64,000 nucleotides of DNA, taken from contig NZ_JAGPXT010000004.1 of the NCBI RefSeq assembly GCF_018070465.1, forward strand, positions 289,670 to 353,669, read 5' to 3'. Numbering within the stretch: the first letter of the stretch is position 1; every line of letters begins with the position of its first letter. Positions 33,273 through 44,247 of this stretch are shown piece after piece. The notes below the pieces were generated by a model. That model worked only from the letters and a program-made list of their open reading frames with translations, made no database searches and had not been told where the DNA came from. A program made the translations under genes and the position numbers. Source of the stretch: Micromonospora sp. C95 (GTDB lineage Bacteria > Actinomycetota > Actinomycetes > Mycobacteriales > Micromonosporaceae).

Positions 33273-34160
33273 TCACCGCCGCGCGCCCGCCTCGACCTTC
33301 TCGGAACCGGCACCCGTGGGCGTCCCGGCCGCACCGGAGTCGTCCACCTCACCCACGTCGGAACGGGTCGTCCCGGTGTCGCCTGCGGGCCGCTCCTCGT
33401 CCAGCACCGAGCGGTCGATCTCCTCCGTCGTCGCGCGGCGTCGGCGGCTGATCAGCCAACCCACCACCGCGCCGCCGCCGAGGCCGGCGACCAGCCCGGC
33501 GGCGAGCAGGCTGTTGGCGTTCGGGCCGCCGTCGGAGGCGGCGGCGGCGGTGGGCGGCGTCTCGACGGGTGCCGCGCCGCCGGGGGCGGCACCGTGCGCG
33601 CCGTGGGCGCCCGGGTAGGCCGGATCGCCCGGCAGCAGCGTGAGCGCCGGCAGCGGCCGCTGGCCGGGGCCGCTGCCCCAGCGCACCTGGAGACCGTCGG
33701 CGTACGTCTGCACCAGCTCGAAGGACATCCGTTCGGTCTGCGGCAGCGGTGCCATCGAGAACACCAGCCGAGCCGGGCCCTCGCCCGCCTGGCCCTTCGC
33801 CCGCGACCAGATGAGCGAGGCGGTCACCACGTCGGTGGCCGGGCCGTGCATGCCGGACACCGGCCGGTCCAGCTTCCGGGTGGTGATCGTCGGCGCCCAG
33901 CCGGCGACCGACAGCGGGTACACCTCGGCGATCGGCGGATCCTCGGGGATCCTGATCTCGATCTTCTCGGTACGGACACCGGGCCGCTCGTCGGGCACCA
34001 CGAATTCGAGCTTCACCGCGTTGCCCTGCTGCGCCTCGGTCGGGGTGAAGGTCACCCCGTCGGCCCACGCCGTGGCGGGCCAGAGCAGCACCACGGCCGT
34101 GGCCAGGGCGGCCACCAGCGCGCCCCGGCGTCGACGGCCTGTGCCGTACGTCATCGCCAT
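33273..34160 (-). CDS. YcnI-like (DUF1775) secreted membrane-anchored protein
   Basis: A 295-residue exported protein. A basic signal peptide (TGRRRRGALVAALATAVVLLWPATAWA) precedes a YcnI/DUF1775 domain, with beta-sandwich strands such as VTFTPTEAQQGNAVKLEFVV and VAGWAPTITTRKL. A Gly/Ala/Pro linker, one membrane helix (LLAAGLVAGLGGGAVVGWLI) and a basic then acidic tail follow. YcnI domains usually begin the mature chain with a copper-binding histidine (AHVTV). Here the corresponding residue after the signal peptide is Asp (ADGVTF), so copper binding may be altered or lost. Several in-frame ATGs exist; the one with GGGAA upstream was chosen. Confidence 0.8.
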   Translation of the reverse strand: MAMTYGTGRRRRGALVAALATAVVLLWPATAWADGVTFTPTEAQQGNAVKLEFVVPDERPGVRTEKIEIRIPEDPPIAEVYPLSVAGWAPTITTRKLDRPVSGMHGPATDVVTASLIWSRAKGQAGEGPARLVFSMAPLPQTERMSFELVQTYADGLQVRWGSGPGQRPLPALTLLPGDPAYPGAHGAHGAAPGGAAPVETPPTAAAASDGGPNANSLLAAGLVAGLGGGAVVGWLISRRRRATTEEIDRSVLDEERPAGDTGTTRSDVGEVDDSGAAGTPTGAGSEKVEAGARR

Positions 34161-34298
34161 CTGGGTTCCCATCCGTGTCCACGCGGCCGGAACCGGCTCC
34201 GGCCACACCCGGTAGTTCGGATCCGGGGCCGGAAAGGTTCAACGGTGGCGGGAATCGTCCGCGTCGGTGTCGACGGCGGCGACGTCCCGGGCGACCGA

Positions 34299-34304
34299 TA
34301 GCAT
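34299..34304 (+). promoter_or_regulatory. candidate -10 box of thrS
   Basis: TAGCAT lies 51 bp before the thrS GTG, in the 195-bp gap from the divergent YcnI-like gene. I see no T-box stem or specifier structure in this leader. Confidence 0.35.
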
Positions 34305-34355
34305 CAGTGAGCCGACATCGGCACCATCCGTCACGTCTGCTGCGAGGAGTCATCC

Positions 34356-36362
34356 GTGTCCGCACCCCGTACCCCCGCCGTGGCCGACCCCGTCGTCGTC
34401 GCCGCCGGGACCACGGCGGCCGACGCGGTGGCCGCGGCCGGGCTGCCCACCAACGGCCCCCGGGCGATCGTGGTGGTCCGCGACCCGCACGGCGTGCTGC
34501 GTGACCTGGACTGGCGTCCGGCCGAGGAGACCGAGGTCGAGCCGGTCACGCTGGACTCGCCGGACGGGCTGAACGTGCTGCGCCACTCCACGGCCCACGT
34601 GCTGGCCCAGGCGGTGCAGGACATCTTCCCGGAGGCGAAGCTCGGCATCGGCCCGCCGATCGACAACGGCTTCTACTACGACTTCGCGGTGGACAAGCCG
34701 TTCCAGCCCGACGACCTGGCCAAGCTCGAGAAGCGGATGCAGGAGATCATCAAGTCGGGGCAACGGTTCCGGCGCCGCCGCTTCGACAGCCTGGACGAGG
34801 CGAAGACCGAGCTGGCGGCCGAGCCGTTCAAGCTGGAGTTGATCGACGTCAAGGGCGAGGGGCTGGACTCGTCCGAGGTGATGGAGGTCGGCGGCGGTGA
34901 GCTGACCATCTACGACAACCTCGCCGCCGACGAGGACAAGGTCTGCTGGTCGGACCTGTGCCGGGGGCCGCACCTGCCCAACACCCGGCTGATCGGCGCG
35001 TTCAAGCTGATGCGCTCGGCCGCCGCGTACTGGCGCGGGTCGGAGAAGAACCCGCAGTTGCAGCGGGTCTACGGCACCGCGTGGCCGACCCGGGACGGGT
35101 TGAAGGCGTACCTGAAGCTGCTTGAGGAGGCCGCCCGGCGCGACCACCGCAAGCTCGGCGCGGACCTGGACCTGTTCAGCTTCCCCGATGAGATCGGCTC
35201 GGGCCTCGCGGTCTTCCACCCCAAGGGCGGCATCATCCGCCGGGAGCTGGAGGACTACTCGCGTCGGCGGCACGAGGAGGCGGGGTACGAGTTCGTCAAC
35301 AGCCCGCACATCACCAAGGCGCAGCTCTTCGAGACCTCGGGCCACCTGCCGTACTACGCCGACACGATGTTCCCGCCGATGCAGTTGGAGGGGGCGGAGT
35401 ACTACCTCAAGGCGATGAACTGCCCGATGCACAACCTGATCTTCCGGTCGCGCGGACGGTCCTACCGCGAGCTGCCGCTGCGGCTGTTCGAGTTCGGCAC
35501 CGTCTACCGGTACGAGAAGTCGGGCGTGGTGCACGGCCTGACCCGGGTACGCGGCCTGACCCAGGACGACTCGCACATCTACTGCACCCGGGAGCAGATG
35601 CCCGGCGAGCTGACCACCCTGCTGTCGTTCGTGCTGGATCTGCTGCGCGACTACGGCCTGGACGACTTCTACCTGGAGCTGTCCACCCGCGACGACTCGC
35701 CGAAGTTCATCGGCTCCGACGACGACTGGGCCGAGGCCACCGAGGCGCTGCGCACCGCCGCCGAGACCTCCGGCCTGGAACTGGTGCCGGACCCGGGTGG
35801 CGCCGCCTTCTACGGCCCGAAGATCTCGGTGCAGGCCAAGGACGCCATCGGCCGGACCTGGCAGATGTCCACCATCCAGGTCGACTTCAACCAGCCGGAG
35901 CGGTTCGGCCTGGAGTACCAGGCCGCCGACGGCACCCGGCAACGGCCCGTCATGATCCACCGGGCGCTCTTCGGTTCGATCGAACGGTTCTTCGGCGTGC
36001 TCACCGAGCACTACGCGGGGGCGTTTCCGGCGTGGCTGGCCCCGGTGCAGGTGGTCGGCATCCCGATCCGCGACGACCACGCCGACTACCTGCACGGCTT
36101 CGTCGCCGCGCTGCGCGCCGAGGGCATCCGCGCCCAGGTCGACGCCGGTGACGAGCGGATGCAGAAGAAGATCCGCACCGCGCAGCAGCAGAAGATCCCG
36201 TTCATGGTGATCGCCGGTGACGACGACGTGGCCGCCGGGACGGTCTCGTTCCGCTACCGGGACGGCTCCCAGCGCAACGGCGTCCCGCTGGCCGAGGCGG
36301 TCACCCACGTCCTCGACGTGGTCACCTCCCGGACCAACACCGGCCCCTCCGCCGAGATGTGA
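34356..36362 (+). CDS. thrS: threonine-tRNA ligase
   Basis: A 668-residue class II aminoacyl-tRNA synthetase that charges tRNA-Thr. The N-terminal TGS-like domain, the N2 editing domain ([13 protein letters not shown] and later CRGPHLP, with the HxxxH and CxxxH type residues for Ser-tRNA-Thr hydrolysis), the catalytic core and the anticodon domain are all present. The zinc ligands are Cys356 (MNCPMH), His407 (DDSHIYC) and His535 (IHRALFGS). GAGGAG is seven bases upstream of the GTG. It is followed after 29 bp by the HIT-protein gene, the same order as in mycobacteria. Confidence 0.97.
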   Translation: MSAPRTPAVADPVVVAAGTTAADAVAAAGLPTNGPRAIVVVRDPHGVLRDLDWRPAEETEVEPVTLDSPDGLNVLRHSTAHVLAQAVQDIFPEAKLGIGPPIDNGFYYDFAVDKPFQPDDLAKLEKRMQEIIKSGQRFRRRRFDSLDEAKTELAAEPFKLELIDVKGEGLDSSEVMEVGGGELTIYDNLAADEDKVCWSDLCRGPHLPNTRLIGAFKLMRSAAAYWRGSEKNPQLQRVYGTAWPTRDGLKAYLKLLEEAARRDHRKLGADLDLFSFPDEIGSGLAVFHPKGGIIRRELEDYSRRRHEEAGYEFVNSPHITKAQLFETSGHLPYYADTMFPPMQLEGAEYYLKAMNCPMHNLIFRSRGRSYRELPLRLFEFGTVYRYEKSGVVHGLTRVRGLTQDDSHIYCTREQMPGELTTLLSFVLDLLRDYGLDDFYLELSTRDDSPKFIGSDDDWAEATEALRTAAETSGLELVPDPGGAAFYGPKISVQAKDAIGRTWQMSTIQVDFNQPERFGLEYQAADGTRQRPVMIHRALFGSIERFFGVLTEHYAGAFPAWLAPVQVVGIPIRDDHADYLHGFVAALRAEGIRAQVDAGDERMQKKIRTAQQQKIPFMVIAGDDDVAAGTVSFRYRDGSQRNGVPLAEAVTHVLDVVTSRTNTGPSAEM

Positions 36363-36378
36363 CGGCTGAGCAGGGCCG

Positions 36379-36391
36379 TAGGATCGCCGGT
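36379..36391 (+). promoter_or_regulatory. candidate -10 box for leaderless HIT-protein mRNA
   Basis: TAGGAT ends seven bases before the GTG at 36392, and no Shine-Dalgarno sequence is present. This gene can therefore be transcribed independently of thrS. Confidence 0.5.
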
Positions 36392-36937
36392 GTGACTGGG
36401 GCGGAGGAGCACACCGACAGGGACATGGCCGATGGGCTGGACCGGCTCTGGACGCCCCACCGGATGACCTACATCTCCGGTGAGGATCGGCCCGAGGGTG
36501 GCTACGAGCGACCCGCGGGGTGCCCGTTCTGCCTGGCCCCGGCCCGCCCGCCGGAGGAGAGCCTGGTCGTGGCACGTGGGGGGCACGTGTTCGTGGTGCT
36601 CAACCTGTACCCGTACAACCCGGGCCACCTGCTGGTCTGCCCGTACCGGCACGTGGCCGACTACACCGACCTGGACGGGCCGGAGACGGCCGAGCTGGCG
36701 TCGTTCACCCAGACCGCCATGCGGGTGATCCGCAAGGTCAGCAGCGCCCACGGCTTCAACCTGGGGATGAACCAGGGTGGGGTGGCCGGTGCCGGCATCG
36801 CCGCCCACCTGCACCAGCACGTGGTGCCCCGGTGGGGCGGCGACGCCAACTTCATGCCGGTGATCGGGCGTACCAAGGTCCTGCCGCAACTGCTGGGCGA
36901 CACCCGCGACCTGCTGGCCCGCGCCTGGCCCGCCTGA
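36392..36937 (+). CDS. HIT family protein, Ap4A phosphorylase-like
   Basis: A 181-residue histidine triad protein. The HIT motif HLHQHVVPRW is intact, with conserved LNLYPYNPGHLLVCPYRHVADYTDL before it and GFNLGMNQGGVAGAGIAAHLH around it. The N-terminal CPFC pair may bind a metal. The length and neighbourhood match the actinobacterial diadenosine tetraphosphate phosphorylase (mycobacterial Rv2613c group), which splits Ap4A with phosphate. The GTG start fits the leaderless box; an upstream alternative would add 11 residues. Confidence 0.88.
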   Translation: MTGAEEHTDRDMADGLDRLWTPHRMTYISGEDRPEGGYERPAGCPFCLAPARPPEESLVVARGGHVFVVLNLYPYNPGHLLVCPYRHVADYTDLDGPETAELASFTQTAMRVIRKVSSAHGFNLGMNQGGVAGAGIAAHLHQHVVPRWGGDANFMPVIGRTKVLPQLLGDTRDLLARAWPA

Positions 36938-36964
36938 CCCAGCGCCGCCTCCCGCCAGCACCGC

Positions 36965-37072
36965 GCCGTCTCCCGCTCGCGTGCCGTCTCCCGCTCGCGT
37001 GCCGTCTCCCGCTCGCGTGCCGTCTCCCGCTCGCGTGCCGTCTCCCGCTCGCGCGCCGCCTCCCGCTCGCGT
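36965..37072. repeat. 18-bp tandem repeat, six copies
   Basis: The unit GCCGTCTCCCGCTCGCGT is repeated six times without gaps; the first four copies are exact and the last two carry one or two substitutions. It starts 28 bp after the HIT-protein stop in a gene-free region of about 410 bp. It has no spacers and is not a CRISPR array. Copy number is likely to vary between strains. Confidence 0.85.
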
Positions 37073-37097
37073 GCGGCGGCGACCTCTTGGTACGCGC

Positions 37098-37168
37098 CCT
37101 TTGCTCTGCTTCAACCCACGCGGCGGTCACGCAGTGAAGTCGATGCGTATCGGTGAGCAGAGCAAAGG
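37098..37168. repeat. palindromic element, CTTTGCTCTGCTTCAACC family, copy 1
   Basis: The 13-base arms CCTTTGCTCTGCT (37098-37110) and AGCAGAGCAAAGG (37156-37168) are exact complements around a 45-nt centre. The left arm continues TCAACCCACGCG, shared with the element at 57182. The rest of the gap to 37347 contains no gene that I can support. Confidence 0.65.
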
Positions 37169-37335
37169 CGACGCGGTGGGGACGGGATTCGCCGGCCATC
37201 CGCAGGTCGTCCGCGACGCGGCGCGGCAGCGACGAAACCGCGCCGGATCGGCCGCCGGCCGGGTGATCCGAGCGCCCACCGGTGACCGTACGGATGATCG
37301 TGCTGGATCTTCGTCAACGTCTGTCCGAAAGATGG

Positions 37336-37347
37336 CACGATGCGCCG
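37336..37347 (+). promoter_or_regulatory. possible -10 box for leaderless aldo/keto reductase mRNA
   Basis: CACGAT lies six bases before the GTG at 37348 in the spacing seen for other leaderless genes here, though its first base departs from TANNNT. Confidence 0.3.
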
Positions 37348-38406
37348 GTGGTGGAGTCGACGCGGACACTGGGCCGCAGCGGCATCGCGGTCAGCGCCCT
37401 GGGCATGGGCTGCTGGGCGATCGCCGGCCCGTGGGCCGTGGGGCGCACCCCGCTGGGCTGGGGGGCGGTCGACGACGAGGAGTCGGTACGGGCGATCCGC
37501 CGCGCGCTCGACCTCGGCGTGACCCTCTTCGACACCGCCGACAGCTACGGCGCGGGACACGGTGAACGGGTCCTCGGGCGGGCCCTGGCCGGCCGTCGCG
37601 ACGAGGCGGTGATCGCCACCAAGTGGGGGTACACGTTCGACGAACGGACCCGGCAGGGCATCGGGCCCGACGCCTCACCGGGGTACCTGCGCCGGGCGGT
37701 CCGGGACTCGCTGCGGCGTCTCGGCACCGACCGGATCGACCTCTATCAACTGCACCTGGCCGACCTGCCGGTGCCCCGGGCGTACGAGCTGATCGGCGCG
37801 TTGGAGGACCTGGTGGCCGACGGCCTGGTCCGCGCGTACGGCTGGAGCACCGACCGGGCCGACCGGGCGGCGGCCCTCGGGCACGACGCCCGGCACGCCG
37901 CCGCCGTGCAGCACGGCCTGTCGGTGCTGCGGGACGCGCCCGACCTGCTCGCGGTGTGCGAGAAGTACGATCTGGCCAGCATCAACCGTGGTCCGCTCGG
38001 CATGGGGCTGCTCACCGGCAAGTACCGTCCCGAGTCGGTGCTGCCCCGCGACGACGTACGCGGGATGACCTCGGGTTGGCTGGAGTGGTTCCGGGGTGGG
38101 CGGCCGGCACCGGAGTGGCTGCGCCGGGTGCAGGCGGTCCGGGCGGCGTTGACCGCCGACGGGCGCACCCTGGCCCAGGGGGCGCTGGGCTGGATCTGGA
38201 CCCGCAGCGACCGGGCCATCCCGATCCCGGGCTGCCGCACCGTCGCCCAGGTCGAGGAGAACGCCGCCGCGCTCGCCCTCGGCCCGCTCGCCGCCGACCA
38301 GTTCGCCGAGGTGGAACGGCAGCTCGCCGCCCTGCGAGCCGCCGCGCGGCGGGAGGCCGACCGACCCTACTGGCCCAGCCCGATGCTGCCCACCGCCCGC
38401 CCCTGA
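37348..38406 (+). CDS. aldo/keto reductase
   Basis: A 352-residue NADPH-dependent aldo/keto reductase. The catalytic tetrad Asp62 and Tyr67 (LFDTADSYGAG), Lys92 (IATKWGYTF) and His136 (LYQLHLADL) is intact, and the cofactor region IPIPGCRTVAQVEENA is typical. The pattern resembles the YghZ/Tas-like group. It lies between the HIT-protein gene and the EF-G-like gene, a position with no aldo/keto reductase in the mycobacterial order, so it was probably inserted. The substrate is unknown. Two adjacent GTG codons are possible starts. Confidence 0.88.
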   Translation: MVESTRTLGRSGIAVSALGMGCWAIAGPWAVGRTPLGWGAVDDEESVRAIRRALDLGVTLFDTADSYGAGHGERVLGRALAGRRDEAVIATKWGYTFDERTRQGIGPDASPGYLRRAVRDSLRRLGTDRIDLYQLHLADLPVPRAYELIGALEDLVADGLVRAYGWSTDRADRAAALGHDARHAAAVQHGLSVLRDAPDLLAVCEKYDLASINRGPLGMGLLTGKYRPESVLPRDDVRGMTSGWLEWFRGGRPAPEWLRRVQAVRAALTADGRTLAQGALGWIWTRSDRAIPIPGCRTVAQVEENAAALALGPLAADQFAEVERQLAALRAAARREADRPYWPSPMLPTARP

Positions 38407-38410
38407 CCGG

Positions 38411-40561
<2,151 letters not shown>

Positions 40562-40823
40562 CGGGCGCACCTCCCTCAGCCGGTGGTGGTGGGCGGCGAC
40601 CGCCGCACGCGACGGGGACACGGCCCGGGCGGGGTGCTGCGGCGATATCCTCCGGTGAGTCGCTGGGAACCGGGCAGTCAACAGGCGGCGAGGTGAGCCG
40701 GGTCACCCTTCTGGCTCGATCTCACACCCGATGCCGGGCCGACACAACCCTCTCCGGGCGGTCGCCACGCCGACTGAGCGTGGCTGGTCAGCCGGGCGGT
40801 GTCGCCGGCCGAGGGCCGACCGT

Positions 40824-40838
40824 TATCGTGGGACCGCC
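40824..40838 (+). promoter_or_regulatory. candidate -10 box of pgsA
   Basis: TATCGT ends nine bases before the pgsA ATG, which leaves at most a few leader bases. The 277-bp gap from the divergent EF-G-like gene holds both promoters and no gene. Confidence 0.35.
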
Positions 40839-41471
40839 ATGGCGAAGATCTTCCAAGTGTCGGCCCGCGCGGGGATGACCCGCGTCGTCGAGCCGATCGC
40901 CCGTAGCCTGCTACGCGCGGGCGTGTCCCCCAACGCGGTCACCGTCGCGGGCACCCTCGGGGTGCTCGTCGGTGCGCTCGGCTTCGGCGCCCGCGGCCAC
41001 CTGGTGGCCGGTGCGCTGATCGTGACGGTCTTCGCGCTCACCGACCTGCTCGACGGGACGATGGCCCGGATGAGTGGCGGGTCGACCCGGTTCGGCGCGT
41101 TCCTCGACTCCAGCATGGACCGGGTCGCCGACAGCGCGGTGTTCGGCGCGGTCGCCTACTACCTGGCCACCGAGGGCGACCGGGCGGGGCTGGCCGCCGC
41201 GTTGGTCTGCCTGGCCGCGGGCGGGCTCGTGTCGTACGTCAAGGCCCGCGCCGAAGGGCTCGGCATGAGCGCCAACGTGGGCGTCGCCGAGCGTACCGAG
41301 CGACTGCTGATCGTCGGTGTCGGCGGCCTGCTCGCCGAACTCGTCCACCCGGTGGCGCTGCCGATCGCGCTGTGGCTGCTCGCGGCGGTGTCGCTGTTCA
41401 CCGTCGGCCAGCGGATGCGGCACGTGTACCGGCAGGCCCAGCAGGTCGACGTGCCGGGCGGCCACGGGTGA
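40839..41471 (+). CDS. pgsA: phosphatidylinositol phosphate synthase-type CDP-alcohol phosphatidyltransferase
   Basis: A 210-residue membrane enzyme with six predicted helices that joins CDP-diacylglycerol with inositol phosphate to start phosphatidylinositol synthesis. The family motif DG(x2)AR(x8)G(x3)D(x3)D is complete in LLDGTMARMSGGSTRFGA followed by FLDSSMDRVAD. The position directly before patA and pimA, as in mycobacteria (pgsA1), identifies it as the inositol-lipid enzyme and not the phosphatidylglycerol one. It forms an operon with the next two genes, with short intergenic gaps. Confidence 0.9.
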   Translation: MAKIFQVSARAGMTRVVEPIARSLLRAGVSPNAVTVAGTLGVLVGALGFGARGHLVAGALIVTVFALTDLLDGTMARMSGGSTRFGAFLDSSMDRVADSAVFGAVAYYLATEGDRAGLAAALVCLAAGGLVSYVKARAEGLGMSANVGVAERTERLLIVGVGGLLAELVHPVALPIALWLLAAVSLFTVGQRMRHVYRQAQQVDVPGGHG

Positions 41472-41496
41472 GCGGCACAGCCGGGCGGAGTGACCG

Positions 41497-42375
41497 GTGA
41501 ACCTCACCGAGTTCGGCTTCGCCGCCGCCTGGCGGCTGGTCCGCGTGCTGCCCCGGCCGGTCGCCGCCGCCGCGTTCAGCGCAGTGGCCGACCGCGCCCA
41601 CCGCCGCGGTGGCCCCGGCGCCACCCGGCTACGCGCCAACCTCCGCCGGGTGGTCGGGCCGCAGCTGCCCGAGGCCGAGCTGGACGAGCTGGTCCGCCGG
41701 GGCCTGCGCTCGTACGCCCGCTACTGGATGGAGGCGTTCCGGCTGCCCGCGCTGAGCCGCGAACAACTGCTCGCCGGGTTCCGGCTGGACCGCGCCGACG
41801 TGCTCGCCGCGGACGTGGCCGCCGGGCGCGGCGCGGTGGTGGCGCTGCCGCACGCCGGCAACTGGGACACGGCCGGGGCCTGGGTCGCCGCCAACGGCTG
41901 GCCGCTGTCCACCGTCGCCGAGCGGCTCAAGCCGGAGGGCGTCTTCGAGCGCTTCGTCGCCTTCCGGCAGGGCCTGGGCATGGAGATCCTGCCGACGAAC
42001 GGCGGTGCCCGCCCGGCCATCGACGTGCTGACCGACCGGCTGGCCGCCGGGGCGGTGGTGCCGCTGCTGGCCGACCGTGATCTCTCCAGCCGTGGCGTGG
42101 CGGTGGATTTCTTCGGCGGCCGGACCCGGATGCCGGCCGGTCCGGCGCTGCTCGCGTTGCGTACCGGCGCGCCCCTGTATGTGGCGTCGATGTGGTACGA
42201 ACCGGATGCGGCGTGCGCCTCGCTGGCGGGCCCGCTGCCGGTGCCGGGGCCCGAGGCGGGCACCCTCGACGTGCGGGTCAGGTCGCTGACCCAGCTGATC
42301 GCGGACGGTCTCGCGGCGGGCATCGCCCGGCATCCGGAAGACTGGCACATGCTGCAACGGATGTGGCTGGACTGA
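41497..42375 (+). CDS. patA: phosphatidylinositol mannoside acyltransferase
   Basis: A 292-residue LpxL/HtrB-family acyltransferase. The HX4D motif PHAGNWD and the nearby NGWPLSTVAERLKPEGVFERF and LLADRDLSSRG stretches match PatA, which places palmitate on the mannose of PIM1 or PIM2 at the inner membrane. An N-terminal membrane-associating helix (WRLVRVLPRPVAAAAFSAVA) is visible. The GTG start has GGAG upstream. Its place between pgsA and pimA is the same as in mycobacteria. Symbol by context. Confidence 0.88.
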   Translation: MNLTEFGFAAAWRLVRVLPRPVAAAAFSAVADRAHRRGGPGATRLRANLRRVVGPQLPEAELDELVRRGLRSYARYWMEAFRLPALSREQLLAGFRLDRADVLAADVAAGRGAVVALPHAGNWDTAGAWVAANGWPLSTVAERLKPEGVFERFVAFRQGLGMEILPTNGGARPAIDVLTDRLAAGAVVPLLADRDLSSRGVAVDFFGGRTRMPAGPALLALRTGAPLYVASMWYEPDAACASLAGPLPVPGPEAGTLDVRVRSLTQLIADGLAAGIARHPEDWHMLQRMWLD

Positions 42376-42388
42376 GGGGACGGGCGCA

Positions 42389-43549
42389 ATGCGGATCGGC
42401 ATCGTCTGCCCGTACTCCTTCGACGTACCCGGCGGGGTGCAGAACCACGTCATGGACCTGGCGGAGGCGCTGATCGGGCTCGGGCACGAGGTGAGCGTCC
42501 TCGCCCCGGCGGACGAGGACTCGCCGTTGCCGCCGTACGTGGTGTCGGCCGGCCGGTCGGTGCCGCTGCCGTACAACGGCTCGGTGGCCCGGATCGCGTT
42601 CGGGCCGGTCTCCACCGCCCGGGTCCGCCGCTGGATCACCCGGGGCGACTTCGACGTGCTGCACGTGCACGAACCGCTCGCGCTGAGCCTGTCCATGCTC
42701 GCCGTGCTCTCCGCCCGCGGGCCGGTGGTGGCCACCTTCCACACCGCGATGACCCGGTCCCGGATGCTCGCCGCCGCCCAGGGGGTGCTCCAGATCGTGT
42801 TGGAGCGGATCACCGCGCGGATCGCGGTGAGCGCCCTGGCCCGCAAGGTGCAGGTCGAGCACCTGGACGGCGGGGCGGTGGAGATTCCCAACGGCGTGGC
42901 GGTGGCCAAGTTCGCCGGGGTCGAGCCGCTGCCCGGCTGGCCGGGGGAGTGCGGGCCGGGCCGTGGCGGCACCCTCGGCTTCCTGGGCCGCTTCACCGAG
43001 CCCCGCAAGGGATTCCCGATCCTGCGCGACGCCTTCGTCGAGCTGGCCCGGCAGCGTCCCGGCCTGCGCCTGCTGGTCGCCGGTCCCGGTGACCCGGACG
43101 ACCTGTTCGACAGGTTCCCGCCCGACCTGCGGGACCGGGTCACCTTCCTCGGCCTGGTCTCCGAGGAGGAGAAGGCGCGGATGCTGCGCAGCGTGCACCT
43201 CTACGTCGCGCCGAACACCGGCGGCGAGTCCTTCGGCATGATCCTCACCGAGGCGCTCGCCGCCGGCTCCACCGTCGTGGCCAGCGACCTGGACGCCTTC
43301 CGCCGGGTGCTGGACGGCGGCCGGGCCGGACGACTGTTCCCCACCGGCGACGCGGCGACCCTGCGTGCGACGCTGTCGCAGTTGCTCGACGACCCGGCCC
43401 AGCGGGCGGAGCTGACCGCCTGCGGTGATCAGGTGGTGGCCAATTTCGACTGGCCCGTGGTTGCCCGCCGGGTTCTGGAGGTATACGCAGCGGCGATCGA
43501 GGCGACCGACGGGCGGGTGATCGACCAGGAGTGGGTGGAGTTGACCTGA
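42389..43549 (+). CDS. pimA: phosphatidyl-myo-inositol alpha-mannosyltransferase
   Basis: A 386-residue GT4 enzyme that adds the first mannose from GDP-mannose to phosphatidylinositol on the cytoplasmic face. Diagnostic features are MRIGIVCPYSFDVPGGVQNHV, the HVHEPLALSLSML acceptor region with the FHTAMTRSR basic patch, IPNGVAVAKF, GFLGRFTEPRKGF and the EX7E motif GESFGMILTEALAAGS. Length and motifs match mycobacterial PimA. It closes the pgsA-patA-pimA set and shows that the organism makes PIM-type lipids. Confidence 0.93.
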   Translation: MRIGIVCPYSFDVPGGVQNHVMDLAEALIGLGHEVSVLAPADEDSPLPPYVVSAGRSVPLPYNGSVARIAFGPVSTARVRRWITRGDFDVLHVHEPLALSLSMLAVLSARGPVVATFHTAMTRSRMLAAAQGVLQIVLERITARIAVSALARKVQVEHLDGGAVEIPNGVAVAKFAGVEPLPGWPGECGPGRGGTLGFLGRFTEPRKGFPILRDAFVELARQRPGLRLLVAGPGDPDDLFDRFPPDLRDRVTFLGLVSEEEKARMLRSVHLYVAPNTGGESFGMILTEALAAGSTVVASDLDAFRRVLDGGRAGRLFPTGDAATLRATLSQLLDDPAQRAELTACGDQVVANFDWPVVARRVLEVYAAAIEATDGRVIDQEWVELT

Positions 43550-43571
43550 TCGGGAGGAACGGGAGCAGCAC

Positions 43572-43584
43572 TACGATGCCGGGC
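43572..43584 (+). promoter_or_regulatory. candidate -10 box for leaderless hypothetical gene
   Basis: TACGAT ends seven bases before the ATG at 43585, without a ribosome-binding site. Confidence 0.45.
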
Positions 43585-44082
43585 ATGTGGTGGGTGGTGG
43601 GCGCGACGGTGGTCGTCGCCCTGGTCGCGGTGTACCTGATCTGGACCGCCGGCCGGGTCGAGCGGCTCCAGGACCGCGCTCAGCTCGCCGCCCGCGCTTT
43701 GGACGCCCACCTGCTGCGCCGGGCCGCCGCCGCGGCGGTGCTGGCCGAGCGCCGCTACGGCGTCGAGCTGTACGCGGCGGCGCGGATCGCCCTCGACGCC
43801 GAGCCGGAGGAGCGGGAGGCGGCCGAGAACGACCTGACCCGGCAGCTGCGGTCGGTCCAGCTCGATCCCGGCGACGCCGACTGCGAGGCGGTCATCGCCG
43901 CCAGCCGGCGGCTGGCCCTGGCCCGCCAGGTGCACACCGACCTGGTCCGCGACGCCCGGTCGGCGCGGAGCCGGCCGCTGGTGCGGCTGTTGCGGATGGG
44001 ACGCCGGCACACCTGGCCGCGCTACTTCGACATCGACGACCCGACGCTGACCGTCCCGGCCGCCGACGTGCCCAGCCGCTGA
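43585..44082 (+). CDS. membrane-anchored helical protein of unknown function
   Basis: A 165-residue protein with one N-terminal membrane helix (WWVVGATVVVALVAVYLIW) followed by a long helical region (RVERLQDRAQLAARALDAHLLRRAA) that resembles the LemA-type helical layout, and a basic C-terminal part (LVRLLRMGRRHTWPRYFDIDD). I do not recognise a named family. Conserved proteins of similar design follow pimA in related actinobacteria as far as I recall. The ATG chosen fits a leaderless transcript; an ATG three codons upstream overlaps the -10 box and is less likely. Confidence 0.7.
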   Translation: MWWVVGATVVVALVAVYLIWTAGRVERLQDRAQLAARALDAHLLRRAAAAAVLAERRYGVELYAAARIALDAEPEEREAAENDLTRQLRSVQLDPGDADCEAVIAASRRLALARQVHTDLVRDARSARSRPLVRLLRMGRRHTWPRYFDIDDPTLTVPAADVPSR

Positions 44083-44201
44083 GCCCGCTGGCGGGCCCTA
44101 TCGCGCGCCAGGCCCGACCGTGGCCGGGCCCCGGGTGACGGCGGCCACAGAGCAGGCCACCACGGGACTGATTGGCTGTCGGAGCGGCGTTCGCCCGGGC
44201 G

Positions 44202-44207
44202 TAGCAT
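44202..44207 (+). promoter_or_regulatory. candidate -10 box of pdxS
   Basis: TAGCAT lies 40 bp before the pdxS start, within a 165-bp gene-free gap. No -35 box at standard spacing is convincing. Confidence 0.3.
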
Positions 44208-44247
44208 CTGCGCTGCCACCTCCCGAGGACGCCTGAGGAGCGACGAC

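Noticed and set aside
34209..34355. T-box riboswitch upstream of thrS
   Set aside because: The leader after the -10 box is only about 45 nt and I find no T-box core sequence or antiterminator pair.
36965..37072. possible CRISPR array
   Set aside because: The 18-bp units are directly adjacent with no unique spacers and no cas genes are present.
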